This document shows positions 53,044-61,023 of a stretch of 64,000 nucleotides of DNA, piece after piece. The stretch is from Micromonospora aurantiaca ATCC 27029 (lineage in GTDB: Bacteria > Actinomycetota > Actinomycetes > Mycobacteriales > Micromonosporaceae), in NCBI RefSeq assembly GCF_000145235.1, contig NC_014391.1:1922001-1986000 (forward strand), given 5' to 3'. The position numbers were made by a program, and so were the translations under genes. Position 1 is the first letter of the stretch; every line of letters starts with the position of its first letter. The notes under the pieces are model-generated. The model saw nothing but the letters and a program-made list of their open reading frames with translations, was not told the DNA's origin and made no database searches.

Positions 53044-55268
53044 TGTGCTGTGTCTCCGGCGTGTTGGCGGGGCAGATGCACGGGGGTGGGAACGGCGGCC
53101 TGCTTGAGGCGTTTGCGGAGTGCGTCCAGGCCGTAGCGGAGGTTGATGTCGGTTCCGTCGCCGAGGTGGCGTTCCTCGAGCAGGGGCATGATGGCGTTCT
53201 TCCAGATCCTCGCCAGCCCTTTCTCGCTGGCGGCCTGGGTTGTCATCAGGTAGGACGGGCCGACGGCGGCGTCACGGTCCCCGATGGCGCGGTTGAGCTC
53301 GTCGAGTAGGTCCGCGCGGTCGGCGGGGAGGTTGTGCTTCTTCAGCCACTTGCGGAGCAGCCCGTCGAGGGGTGGCTTGCCGGGGAACAGCGGCTGGAAG
53401 TAGAACCGGCGGCGCATGGCGGCGTCCACGAGGGCGATGGACCGGTCGGCAGTGTTCATGGTGCCGATCAGGTAGACATTCGGTGGGAGTTCGAAGTCTT
53501 CGGTGGGTGAGTACTGAAGTTGGATGTTGCGGTTGCGGTACTCGAGCAGGAAGTAGAGCTCCCCGAAGACCTTGGCGAGGTTGGCCCGGTTGATCTCGTC
53601 GATGATGAGGATGTAGGCCTGGGACGGGTCGTCCTTCGCGTCCGCAACGAGTTGTTTGAAGGGCCCGGGCTCGAGTGCGAAGCCAACCCCGCCGTCGGCG
53701 GCGGCCCGGGGGCGGAAGCCTTCGAAGAAGTCCTCGTATGAGTACGAGGGGTGGAACTGGACGAGCCGGTAGGCGTTGTCGGCCTGCCCGGTGAGGAACT
53801 GGGCCAGCGCCTGGGCCAGATAGGTTTTGCCGGTGCCGGGCGGGCCGTACAGCACGATCTGCTTCTTCTCCCGCAGCAGGTCGACCGTCTCGCTGAGCCA
53901 CTCCCGATCAATCAGCAGCTCGTCGGCCAGGTCGGCGGTCGGCTCGGGCAACTCCACCTCGGCCACCTCGAGCTGATCGTCGGCATCCTCCTCCCTCGGC
54001 TGGTCGTCCACTTCGGCGAGGGCCGCGAACTCGGCGACGTAGGCGCCGAGGTCCGTCACGGTGAGCTGACCGGACAGTTTGCTCCGCGCCTCGGCGGACA
54101 GCTCGTTTCGGGTGAATGGCGCGTCGGGATTCGCCCAGGCAACCTTTCGTCGACGGTTCGACAGGTCGTCGCGCGTGTTCACCCAGGTGGCGGGGCCGGT
54201 GATGGTGCCGACATACACCTTGGGCCCGTCGACGGTGACGACGATGTCGCCCTCGCTCATCCGGTTGAGGAACCGATCGAGCACCCCCACGTGCAGACCC
54301 CGCTGGGACGGTGAGAAGTCCGGCAGCGACTCGCGTAGCTGCTGGTCCAGTTCCGCCTTCGACAGGCCGGGCGTCAGTTCTGGCAGCCCGGGATACGCGA
54401 TGGAGCAGAACCCTTCGGTGAGCCATTGGCCGATCAGGTTGTGTCCGTGCACCTTCGCGCCTCGTACCAGCCATCCCCGCGGTCCCTTGCCGTCGCCAGC
54501 CGGCGCGGTCTGCTGCCGCCACCGGTCAACCCAGGGCGGCTGGTAGAAGTGGACCAGCGTGCCAGCCTTCTCCGACAGCACCGTCCGCAGCTCCGCCAGG
54601 TCTCGATCGATGTCGCCGCTCGGGTGGGACAGCTCGTCAGCGAACGCGGCCACGATGAGCTTCTTGTGCCGCCGGGAGGCGACCGGCGGGAAGGTGTCGG
54701 GAAACGCGAGGTTCAGCAGGACGTTGCGTTGGCTGTAGGCGCTGTTGATTGGAATGCTGTCCAAGACGTCCTTGAAGGCCCACGGGTCGCGTAGGGCCGC
54801 CTGCTGACGGTCGGCCGGCAGCTGCTTCCACGCCTGCACGAGCCGCACGAGCCACGCGATCTGCCGGTCCCGCTGCGTCATGTATGCCGCGCCGGCCCGC
54901 ACGACGCCGGCATCGAGAACCGCGTCAAGGTCTGCGGGGACCTCGACCGGCTCGGGCAGCAACGACAGCGCCCCATGGATCACGGCACGTTTCGCCGCGC
55001 CGCCGATGTCGCGTGGCAGCAGCAGATGCAGGTAGATCAGCTCGCCCATGAGCTGTACCGCCGTGGGCGGTGCTGCGGCAAGCTGCCCCTGTAGCTTCCT
55101 GACGAAGCTGCCCCTGCCCGCGTCAGGCTGCCGGACAAACCCGGTGTACAGCTGATCCGCTGCCTCGGCTGTCCACACAGCCCGGCCAGGCGTGAAGGCC
55201 GACCCGTCACCGGCGAGACCGGCGTCAATCACCCTGCGGGCGGCGGCGTAGACAGCATCCTCGTTCAC
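53040..55268 (-). CDS. mcrB: McrB-like AAA GTPase with a PUA/EVE-like reader region
   Basis: This 742-aa protein starts at GTG 55268, chosen for the AGAGGAG site six bases upstream. The C-terminal AAA module has Walker A LYGPPGTGKTYLAQAL, Walker B AYILIIDEINRANLAKVFGE, the McrB-type sensor GTMNTADRSIALVDAAMRRR and the arginine-rich end. Residues about 255-400 (GWLVRGAKVHGHNLIGQWLT, GDIVVTVDGPKVYVGTITGP) look like an EVE/PUA-type domain, which would read a modified base. The N-terminal 240 residues are helical and unidentified. It powers the McrC nuclease. The 55269-55609 gap upstream holds nothing recognised. Confidence 0.88.
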   Translation of the reverse strand: MNEDAVYAAARRVIDAGLAGDGSAFTPGRAVWTAEAADQLYTGFVRQPDAGRGSFVRKLQGQLAAAPPTAVQLMGELIYLHLLLPRDIGGAAKRAVIHGALSLLPEPVEVPADLDAVLDAGVVRAGAAYMTQRDRQIAWLVRLVQAWKQLPADRQQAALRDPWAFKDVLDSIPINSAYSQRNVLLNLAFPDTFPPVASRRHKKLIVAAFADELSHPSGDIDRDLAELRTVLSEKAGTLVHFYQPPWVDRWRQQTAPAGDGKGPRGWLVRGAKVHGHNLIGQWLTEGFCSIAYPGLPELTPGLSKAELDQQLRESLPDFSPSQRGLHVGVLDRFLNRMSEGDIVVTVDGPKVYVGTITGPATWVNTRDDLSNRRRKVAWANPDAPFTRNELSAEARSKLSGQLTVTDLGAYVAEFAALAEVDDQPREEDADDQLEVAEVELPEPTADLADELLIDREWLSETVDLLREKKQIVLYGPPGTGKTYLAQALAQFLTGQADNAYRLVQFHPSYSYEDFFEGFRPRAAADGGVGFALEPGPFKQLVADAKDDPSQAYILIIDEINRANLAKVFGELYFLLEYRNRNIQLQYSPTEDFELPPNVYLIGTMNTADRSIALVDAAMRRRFYFQPLFPGKPPLDGLLRKWLKKHNLPADRADLLDELNRAIGDRDAAVGPSYLMTTQAASEKGLARIWKNAIMPLLEERHLGDGTDINLRYGLDALRKRLKQAAVPTPVHLPRQHAGDTAQ

Positions 55269-55609
55269 GGCGCTCCTCTGTCGTTTCGAGGTGGCCGACG
55301 CGCAACTGGTCGGCACTCCCGTAGCGTGTGGCAATGTAAGGCAAGTTAATGGCCAACGGGCCTCATGGACCGCCGCCCTGAGGAACTCCTACCCGTCGTG
55401 GTGCGCCAATCATCGGATGACACGCTGGCGGCAGACGTTGCAGCCTCCAACCCGCCTGCTGATCGCGCCGTCAGCACGATGCACGTGCGACCTCCGACGC
55501 CGCCAACTCGCAGCTACTACACGTCACGGTTAGCCAGATGTTGGACATGGTCGGGTGCGCTGTCAGCGTCCACCGCGGGATCGGTTCTGATCCGGTCGGT
55601 CTTGCCAGC

Positions 55610-56521
55610 TCAGCACATCGTCCAGTCTTCGACGGCAACAACCAGTTCCTCTGCCCGAGCAGTCGAAATCTTGTGTCGCTTGGCAATCTCCGACAACACC
55701 GCCTCCTCACTGACTTCGACGTTGTCCTCGGTTGCCTGGTTGAACTCGGCATTCAGCACGTAAGCCTGCTCCGTCGGAAGCCTGCACTTGTTTGGCTGCG
55801 CCAGCTTCTCGCGAAGCGTGGCCGCATTGAGTTGGTAGCCCCGCCAGGTCGCCGCATCCCCTGTGGCGGCCTCCGACCAGCGGCCGCCGGGTGCCCACTC
55901 GAACACCGCGTAGCTTGGCAAGACTTCACGCCGGTCGTAGGTGACCACGATCGACAGTGCTTGCCAACCTTGCCCCCGATGGCGCTCCACAACTTGCGAT
56001 GCCACAGCTGTAACCTGCTGCTCACTGACCGGGAAGGTGCGCAGCTCGGCCCGCAGCGCCAGGCGCCGAGCACCGGAGCCGGCGCTGACGTCCCGTCGCT
56101 CGAAGATCTCGTAGGCAGGCAAGCTTGGTCCAGGCGCCACCTCACTGGTTCCCGCCGTCGAGGGCGTACCAGCCGTCGAGGCCGGGGCTGTGGGCGCAAC
56201 GGCGGTGCTACCGGGATCAGGACGGCGTGACGACGCGGCTGGCTGGGTGCCCGGACTAACCGAAGCGGATTGCGGCGTTGAGGTGTCACCAATGACCAGC
56301 CCGATCGTGGCCAGAGTTGTTGTGCCCGCGCAGCACAGGAACAGCACACCCACCGCCACCAGGAGCAGGATCACCCACGGCCTGAGACGCTTCCGGGAAG
56401 CGGCGGCAGGAGATGCCGACGGTACCGGCGGCCGCCACACGGGCGGAAACCCGTCGCGTTGAGACGGCTGCCCGCCTGAGGGCCCAGGTTGATCCGGCAA
56501 CTGTGACACAGCACCTCCCAT
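55610..56521 (-). CDS. Single-pass membrane protein with extracellular domain
   Basis: From ATG 56521 (or GTG 56509, which has GGGAGGT upstream) the protein is about 300 aa. A Pro/Ser/Gln-rich cytoplasmic start leads to RPWVILLLVAVGVLFLCCAG near residues 50-75, then a Thr/Pro/Ala linker, then an extracellular domain (LRTFPVSEQQVTAVASQVVE, WQALSIVVTYDRREVLPSYA) ending WTMC. Layout is typical of actinobacterial DUF4190-like or sensory membrane proteins. No function can be given. Confidence 0.7.
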   Translation of the reverse strand: MGGAVSQLPDQPGPSGGQPSQRDGFPPVWRPPVPSASPAAASRKRLRPWVILLLVAVGVLFLCCAGTTTLATIGLVIGDTSTPQSASVSPGTQPAASSRRPDPGSTAVAPTAPASTAGTPSTAGTSEVAPGPSLPAYEIFERRDVSAGSGARRLALRAELRTFPVSEQQVTAVASQVVERHRGQGWQALSIVVTYDRREVLPSYAVFEWAPGGRWSEAATGDAATWRGYQLNAATLREKLAQPNKCRLPTEQAYVLNAEFNQATEDNVEVSEEAVLSEIAKRHKISTARAEELVVAVEDWTMC

Positions 56522-56683
56522 CAGGTGGGCGTACTGCAATTGTCGCCGTCGACCCGACCCGGCACGCTCCGTCGAACAGCGGAACGACGAACCCAACGAT
56601 CGGCGCAACCTGCCCGCTTAGCGATATGACGACGCGTCAGATGCCTCAACTCCTTGTCGACCTGAATGGCGACAACTTCGGGC

Positions 56684-56905
56684 GTGCCGAAGAGGTCACC
56701 GAACAGGAAGCCCTGCTCAGAAATCTGCCGGTGGGATCCAGGTTTCAACTCGCGGGATACCGACGCCGCCACGACAGCACCCAGAGCCGCACATCGATGC
56801 GCCACGGCCTCGTGATCGACGTTGGCCGGCCCCAGTCCGACAGCCGGCACCAGCCAGGCGGGGAGAAGCGAACCCTGACTACTTCGGTCTTCTCTGGATT
56901 CGTCG
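56684..56905 (+). repeat. Repeat copy R4 (partial)
   Basis: It begins GTGCCGAAGAGGTCACCGAA and CAGGAAGCCCTG, continues with a GTGGGATCCAGGTTTCAACT segment, then GCACATCGATGCG, and ends near CTGACTACTTCGGTCTTCTC then TGG. It aligns with the first 220 bases of R5 in the same orientation, then diverges. Confidence 0.65.
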
Positions 56906-56975
56906 CGCAGGACCCGCGCCCGCGTGGGCGCCGGACACGGGATGCGGAGCCTCCCCCATGACGCGCGGCAGGCCA

Positions 56976-57323
56976 TCAGCCGCAGTAGTCCTCGAACTCC
57001 CACAGGCCAATCCGACCGACCTTCTGAGCGAGCTCGACGCGGCTGGACGCCTCGATGTTCCCGATCAGCTTGCGCAAGGCTGCCTCGACCGTCGCCGGCG
57101 AGAACTCTGCCACGAACAGCCAGTGCCGCCCCAGCAGGAAGGATTGCTTGGCCAACAGGTCGACCAGGGCGGCAGGCGTGCACGCAGTGACCTGGTAATG
57201 CTCCTCGCCTGGCTCGCCGACGACACCGACATACACCTCGGCGAGCTGCACGGTGTTGACGCGATCGAAGGGCTGGCCAGTTTCGAGGTCCGGGAACCGG
57301 ACCTGCCGCACTTCCGCACGCAT
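56976..57323 (-). CDS. Imm8-family immunity protein
   Basis: This 115-aa protein matches the Imm8 pattern: GVVGEPGEEHYQVTACTPAA, then LLGRHWLFVAEFSPATVEAA, and the C-terminal KVGRIGLWEFEDY. Imm8 proteins neutralise polymorphic toxins delivered by neighbouring cells. No cognate toxin gene is adjacent, so it is an orphan immunity gene. It starts at ATG 57323 with little ribosome-site signal. Confidence 0.8.
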   Translation of the reverse strand: MRAEVRQVRFPDLETGQPFDRVNTVQLAEVYVGVVGEPGEEHYQVTACTPAALVDLLAKQSFLLGRHWLFVAEFSPATVEAALRKLIGNIEASSRVELAQKVGRIGLWEFEDYCG

Positions 57324-57578
57324 GGGGGCAAGCTACCGCCTGACCCGTCCCGACGACATGTGCATTACGAGATCAAGACGGGCGCCTCGCCGAGCAGCGC
57401 GGATGCGCTTCTAGCAGCGGAAACACCTCTCGGCATCTGACACCGCTCCCCCGTCGTCCGTCGACCTCTTGCGGACCAGATGCGGACCGCTCACCTGAGT
57501 CTGGGTAAGCCCTACGCATACCCTCGATCATGAGGGGCTCCACCAGACTCTTGGTGTGCGGGTGTCATTTAAGCCTTC

Positions 57579-57731
57579 TTAACCAGTGGTCACATTCAGG
57601 ACGACGTTCGGGTCGTTGCGGACAATCACTCCGCGGGCAAGGAGGAGGTCCTGCACGCCGACGAGGATCTCCTCGCGCTCCGCCGACGAGGCGCTAGCCA
57701 GCCGGACCACGGCCACGCTGTGCTCACTCAC
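57579..57731 (-). CDS. Small 50-aa protein with strong ribosome site
   Basis: GTG 57731 follows GGAGGAGGAATCAGCG, and the frame (VSEHSVAVVRLASASSAERE, ending VVLNVTTG) has strong G/C third positions. It lies 30 bases downstream of the SUKH gene on the same strand and is likely co-transcribed with it. Composition suggests one helix followed by a beta strand. Function unknown. Downstream, 57324-57578 has no gene, though it contains a short CCCTC...GAGGG hairpin at 57521-57536. Confidence 0.55.
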   Translation of the reverse strand: MSEHSVAVVRLASASSAEREEILVGVQDLLLARGVIVRNDPNVVLNVTTG

Positions 57732-57761
57732 CGCTGATTCCTCCTCCGACCCCGTCCCATC

Positions 57762-58292
57762 TCAGGAGTACGGCTCGAAGGTAGTTGGCAGAACCTCGCG
57801 GAGATAGTCCAGTAAGCTGACCCTTCCGGTGCCGCCCAGAGCATCCAGCAGTAGGTCCAACATGCCGCCTGGATAGCTTTCTCCGGTCCGGCCGCGAATG
57901 TCTGCCACCACGCACGTCCACGTGTCGGCGGGCTTACTGGACAATTCCCAGCAAAGCTCCAGCTCGCCGTTGACCGTCCCCCAAGCGAACAGTTCGCCCG
58001 GCTTGTTGCCGAACCTGTAGTAATCCTCGATACCGTTGGCCGGATTGGTCCGCCATAGAAGTACGTCGACGTAGTAAGCCGCGTCCTCGCGGTATTCGCT
58101 CTCGCATGGGTGGAACACCTGCACGAAGTCGAAAGCGCCCGGAGGGAACCGCTCCACGTACTGCCGAAAGTCCGTGGGGAACTGGTGACCGAAGGCAGCC
58201 TGCAACGACGACCAGTCCGGGTCGTACGGAGACCTGCCACTCCAGCCAACCAACGCCGCCAGCCTGTCTACCGCAGTACTCGCACCTGTCAC
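57762..58292 (-). CDS. SUKH-family (SMI1/KNR4) immunity-like protein
   Basis: This 176-aa protein shows the SUKH pattern: FGHQFPTDFRQYVERFPPGA near the N-terminus and GELFAWGTVNGELELCWELS with a TWTCVVADIRG strand later. SUKH proteins are immunity proteins of polymorphic toxin systems, mainly against nuclease toxins. GTG 58292 is chosen because GGAAGG lies eight bases upstream. No toxin gene is next to it. It is followed by the 50-aa gene. Confidence 0.8.
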   Translation of the reverse strand: MTGASTAVDRLAALVGWSGRSPYDPDWSSLQAAFGHQFPTDFRQYVERFPPGAFDFVQVFHPCESEYREDAAYYVDVLLWRTNPANGIEDYYRFGNKPGELFAWGTVNGELELCWELSSKPADTWTCVVADIRGRTGESYPGGMLDLLLDALGGTGRVSLLDYLREVLPTTFEPYS

Positions 58293-58648
58293 GCTCACAT
58301 CCTTCCAGGCTGGCCGATGGCTACTGCCACAAGATCGGCTCATCCGCCCGTCCCCGTATGCCGCCGACCCCGCCCCCCTGGGGAGCGGGGCGCTGTCCGG
58401 CCCGCCACTTCATCGGACCTGGATACCGTCGCCGGCCTCGCCCGCGGGTCCGCCGGGCTGGTTCGCCACCAGGGCACCGAGCAGCACCTCGACACCTGAA
58501 TCAACCGCGCCCGCCACGCCGGATGCCCCGAATCCGCGGCTTCGCCGCCGGCCTGGATCACCGCAACACCCCCCCGACAGCTCTCGGAGCCTGCTTCGCC
58601 GGCGAAACCGGATGGCGACGCGTGGCGGCGCCCGCGCATCATGACCGG
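58293..58648 (+). other. Intergenic stretch, nothing recognised
   Basis: It lies between divergent genes. Frames are open on both strands, but none has a ribosome site and coding-like composition. A promoter for the SUKH gene must lie here but no clear hexamers were seen. Confidence 0.4.
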
Positions 58649-59017
58649 GTGGACGCCCGACCAGCGATCGCTCTGATCGATGACCTTCGGTCATTCGTCG
58701 ATGGCCGCCGCGCGGAGGTGGCCCGTACGAGCGCTGCCGGAGTCGAGCTTCTTACCCGCTACCGGGATGGTCGGCTGGACGAGCTGTGGCTGGACCACGA
58801 CCTGGGCGGCGACGACACCATCTGGCCGGTGATAGAGGTCCTGGAACAGGCCGCCTTCGACGACCGCCCCTTCAACATCGGCGTGGTCGTCGTCCATTCC
58901 GCCAACCCGGGCGGTGCCACGAGAATCGCGCTTGTCCTGAGGCGCTGGGGTTACCGGGTCCGCGTCGCGTCGGGTTGCTCAGACGTCGGCTACGACAAAG
59001 GCCCTCCGGCGAGCTGA
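58649..59017 (+). CDS. Cyclic-phosphate processing receiver domain protein
   Basis: This 122-aa single-domain protein has the cPP-REC pattern: AIALIDDLRSF, then RLDELWLDHDLGGDDTIWPV, then VVVVHSANPGGATRIALVLR and a final RWGYRVRVAS. The receiver-like fold with LDHDLGG acidic residues and the HSANP motif is associated with processing of cyclic phosphate ends or signals. GTG 58649 precedes a VDARPAIAL start. It is alone on its strand among immunity genes. Confidence 0.7.
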   Translation: MDARPAIALIDDLRSFVDGRRAEVARTSAAGVELLTRYRDGRLDELWLDHDLGGDDTIWPVIEVLEQAAFDDRPFNIGVVVVHSANPGGATRIALVLRRWGYRVRVASGCSDVGYDKGPPAS

Positions 59018-59095
59018 TCGATCCAGCTACGCCGTCACATACAGTCGTTCTTCGTCCGTGGCGGATCCGGACACTTATCGAGCCCTGAATCTCAG

Positions 59096-59299
59096 CTACC
59101 GACACATCCAACCTGCGTGCCGGGTTACGCGAGCATGCCGGGTAACGCGGGCAGCACCACGGTCGACGCACAGCTCGCTGGTCTCGTGATCGATCCAGTA
59201 GCTCTGCCCGGTGCCGATGAAAGTCGGCTGCCGCAGGTAGAACCAGCGACCCACCACGTTGACGAGGATCAGCCGGTCGGCAGTCACGCGCTCAACCAT
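59096..59299 (-). CDS. Small hypothetical protein, 67 aa
   Basis: The frame begins MVERVTADRLILVNVVGRWF and continues YLRQPTFIGTGQSYWIDHET, a beta-rich run with good coding composition; the Arg/His-rich C-terminus (RVTRHARVTRHAG) includes a short direct repeat. Function unknown; it could be a truncated gene. Confidence 0.4.
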   Translation of the reverse strand: MVERVTADRLILVNVVGRWFYLRQPTFIGTGQSYWIDHETSELCVDRGAARVTRHARVTRHAGWMCR

Positions 59300-59436
59300 C
59301 CCGCATCTCCCTCAAGCGCCATCGCACCGCACCTACCTGGTCAGCGTACGCCGACCTACAGCCCTCGAGGTGAACGCTTCTCGGCGTGAGTAGACGTCCC
59401 CGACTCTGTGGAGCGGGTTTTCGAGGCTGATGCATT

Positions 59437-60048
59437 CGGAAACGCCGAAGAGGTCACCGCCCAGGAAGCGCAGGTCAGCGCGTTGCTGGTGGGATTCGAG
59501 TCTCAGCTCCCACGAGCCTTACCAGCGCCACCAGGACGGCATTCAGAGGCGCATGTCGATACGACATGACGCCCGGGAACCGCATCAGCGGGACCGAGGA
59601 CGACAGTCGGCATGATCCAGGCGGGGAGCAGCTACCCCTGACCACTTCGGAGTTCTCTGGGAGGTCACGCCGGACCGCTTGCCCACATCACCGCAGGTCA
59701 GAGCCCTCGGCTCTGCCCGGTGTCGGTGAGCACTTCGGGCGCGGTGACCACTTCGCCAACCTGCACCCAATCTGCTCCCACTTGCAAGGCCAGGTGATTC
59801 AGCAGCTCCTTACCGCCGTGACCTGCGCACACTCCCCTGCCAGGGGACATAGAGTGCTGTCGACTGGTGCGCAAAATCGCGGAGCACTCCTTGTGAAGCA
59901 GGACGCTGCACCGACCCTGACCTGCAAAAACGCGAAGCCGCAGGCAGGGGTGGGTGCAGCTGCGCGCCGATGGGTGCCGTTCGATGCGGTTGAGTGCCGT
60001 TCAGTGCACCCCGTTGCTCCCAACCTGCTCCCCCCGATGCCGGGCTCG
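59437..60048 (+). repeat. Repeat copy R5, longest uninterrupted copy
   Basis: It starts near GGAAACGCCGAAGAGGTCAC and ends near TTGCTCCCAACCTGCTCCCC. Internal landmarks are GGGATTCGAGTCTCAGCTCC, CTGACCACTTCGGAGTTCTC, GTGAGCACTTCGGGCGCGGT, CTGCACCCAATCTGCTCCCA, GACATAGAGTGC and GTGCCGTTCAGTGCA. R2 matches it in inverted orientation over most of its length. Coding potential is low. Confidence 0.75.
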
Positions 60049-60338
60049 TAACAGGGCTGCTGCCGTCGAGCCGGGACGGCCGGGTCCTGCAGGTTGTCGG
60101 CAATCGATCGTGGCTGCTGGCCCCAGCGCCCTTGGAGCTATGGCCGACGCCCGGTCAACGACCGACAAGCTCCGGTGTTCCCGATGTGCTCCCGATGTGC
60201 TCCCGCGACCCGGGTGTCCTCCGGGCCAACTCACAAATGCCACGCCGTATCAGCGGCAGATGCGGCTGCCGCCAGCCCGAGTGAACCTCGGTATGGCCGA
60301 CCGGGGCCGCATCGTCGTGTTTCTGCGCAAGGGCACCA

Positions 60339-60638
60339 GTGAACTCGTACTACCCGCTGCTGGAGTTCGCCGAGAGCGACGTCGACGCCGACCTGTACGC
60401 CGCGCTCATCCCAAAGCTGGGCAAGCCGACGTCCCGGGCGATGGCGACCGTGGACGACCTCGCCGACGTCCGGCAGATTCCCCACCTGCAGCACGCCGAC
60501 CTGCGACGCGCCGACGAGGTGTTCACCTCCTCGGCAAACGCCCCGACCCTGCGGATCCTGGTCCGTCGCGACGATCCCACCGGCCTGATCACCCATTCCT
60601 GGTGGGTCGGGCAGTTCCGCGGCACCTCCTCCAAGTAG
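60339..60638 (+). CDS. Hypothetical protein, 99 aa
   Basis: GTG 60339 follows AAGGG. The frame begins VNSYYPLLEFAESDVDADLY and ends ITHSWWVGQFRGTSSK, with good third-position GC and soluble composition. No family recognised. It sits just outside repeat R5, before the Wadjet genes. Confidence 0.45.
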   Translation: MNSYYPLLEFAESDVDADLYAALIPKLGKPTSRAMATVDDLADVRQIPHLQHADLRRADEVFTSSANAPTLRILVRRDDPTGLITHSWWVGQFRGTSSK

Positions 60639-61023
60639 AGATACCGGCACGACTATCGGATGTCTTCCGAGCCGGAGGGATCCATGCGCGCGGAGGGGTC
60701 GAAGCTGGGCCGGCGGGTTGCTGCGCCAGCCGGCGATCGCCTTGCCAGGTGAATCGGATTTGGGTAGGCACGATTCGAGCCGAGGGCGGATAGCTCATCA
60801 GTGATCTCAACTGGCTGTCCGAACGGCGGAATGCGTCAGACCGCACCTCTATGCTCACCGAGCGCGATGGCCGACCGCAAGGAGATCGGGATGGGCGCAG
60901 CAATGTGACCGTTGCCAAGATCGTCATTGCAGTCGGTTGTCGCGTGGCGTTACGCGAGACATCGCAAGCAAAGACCGCGACGCGTTCCGCCGAGGGCGGA
61001 CGCCGTAGTGACCTGGGGGAAGT
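60639..61023 (+). other. Intergenic stretch upstream of the Wadjet operon
   Basis: No supported gene. The promoter of the jet operon should lie here; no clear hexamer pair was found. A GGGGGAAGT ribosome site precedes the GTG at 61024. Confidence 0.4.

Noticed and set aside
53272..53901. 209-codon frame within mcrB on the same strand
   Set aside because: Shifted reading of the AAA motor region; Arg/Pro-rich and without its own ribosome site.
57521..57536. CCCTC-GATCAT-GAGGG hairpin as a terminator
   Set aside because: A five-base stem without a following T run; too weak to call.
59437..59560. TTCGAGTC string in the repeat as part of a tRNA gene or attB
   Set aside because: A T-loop-like string is present, but no acceptor stem, anticodon arm or CCA could be folded around it by eye. 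The evidence does not support a tRNA.
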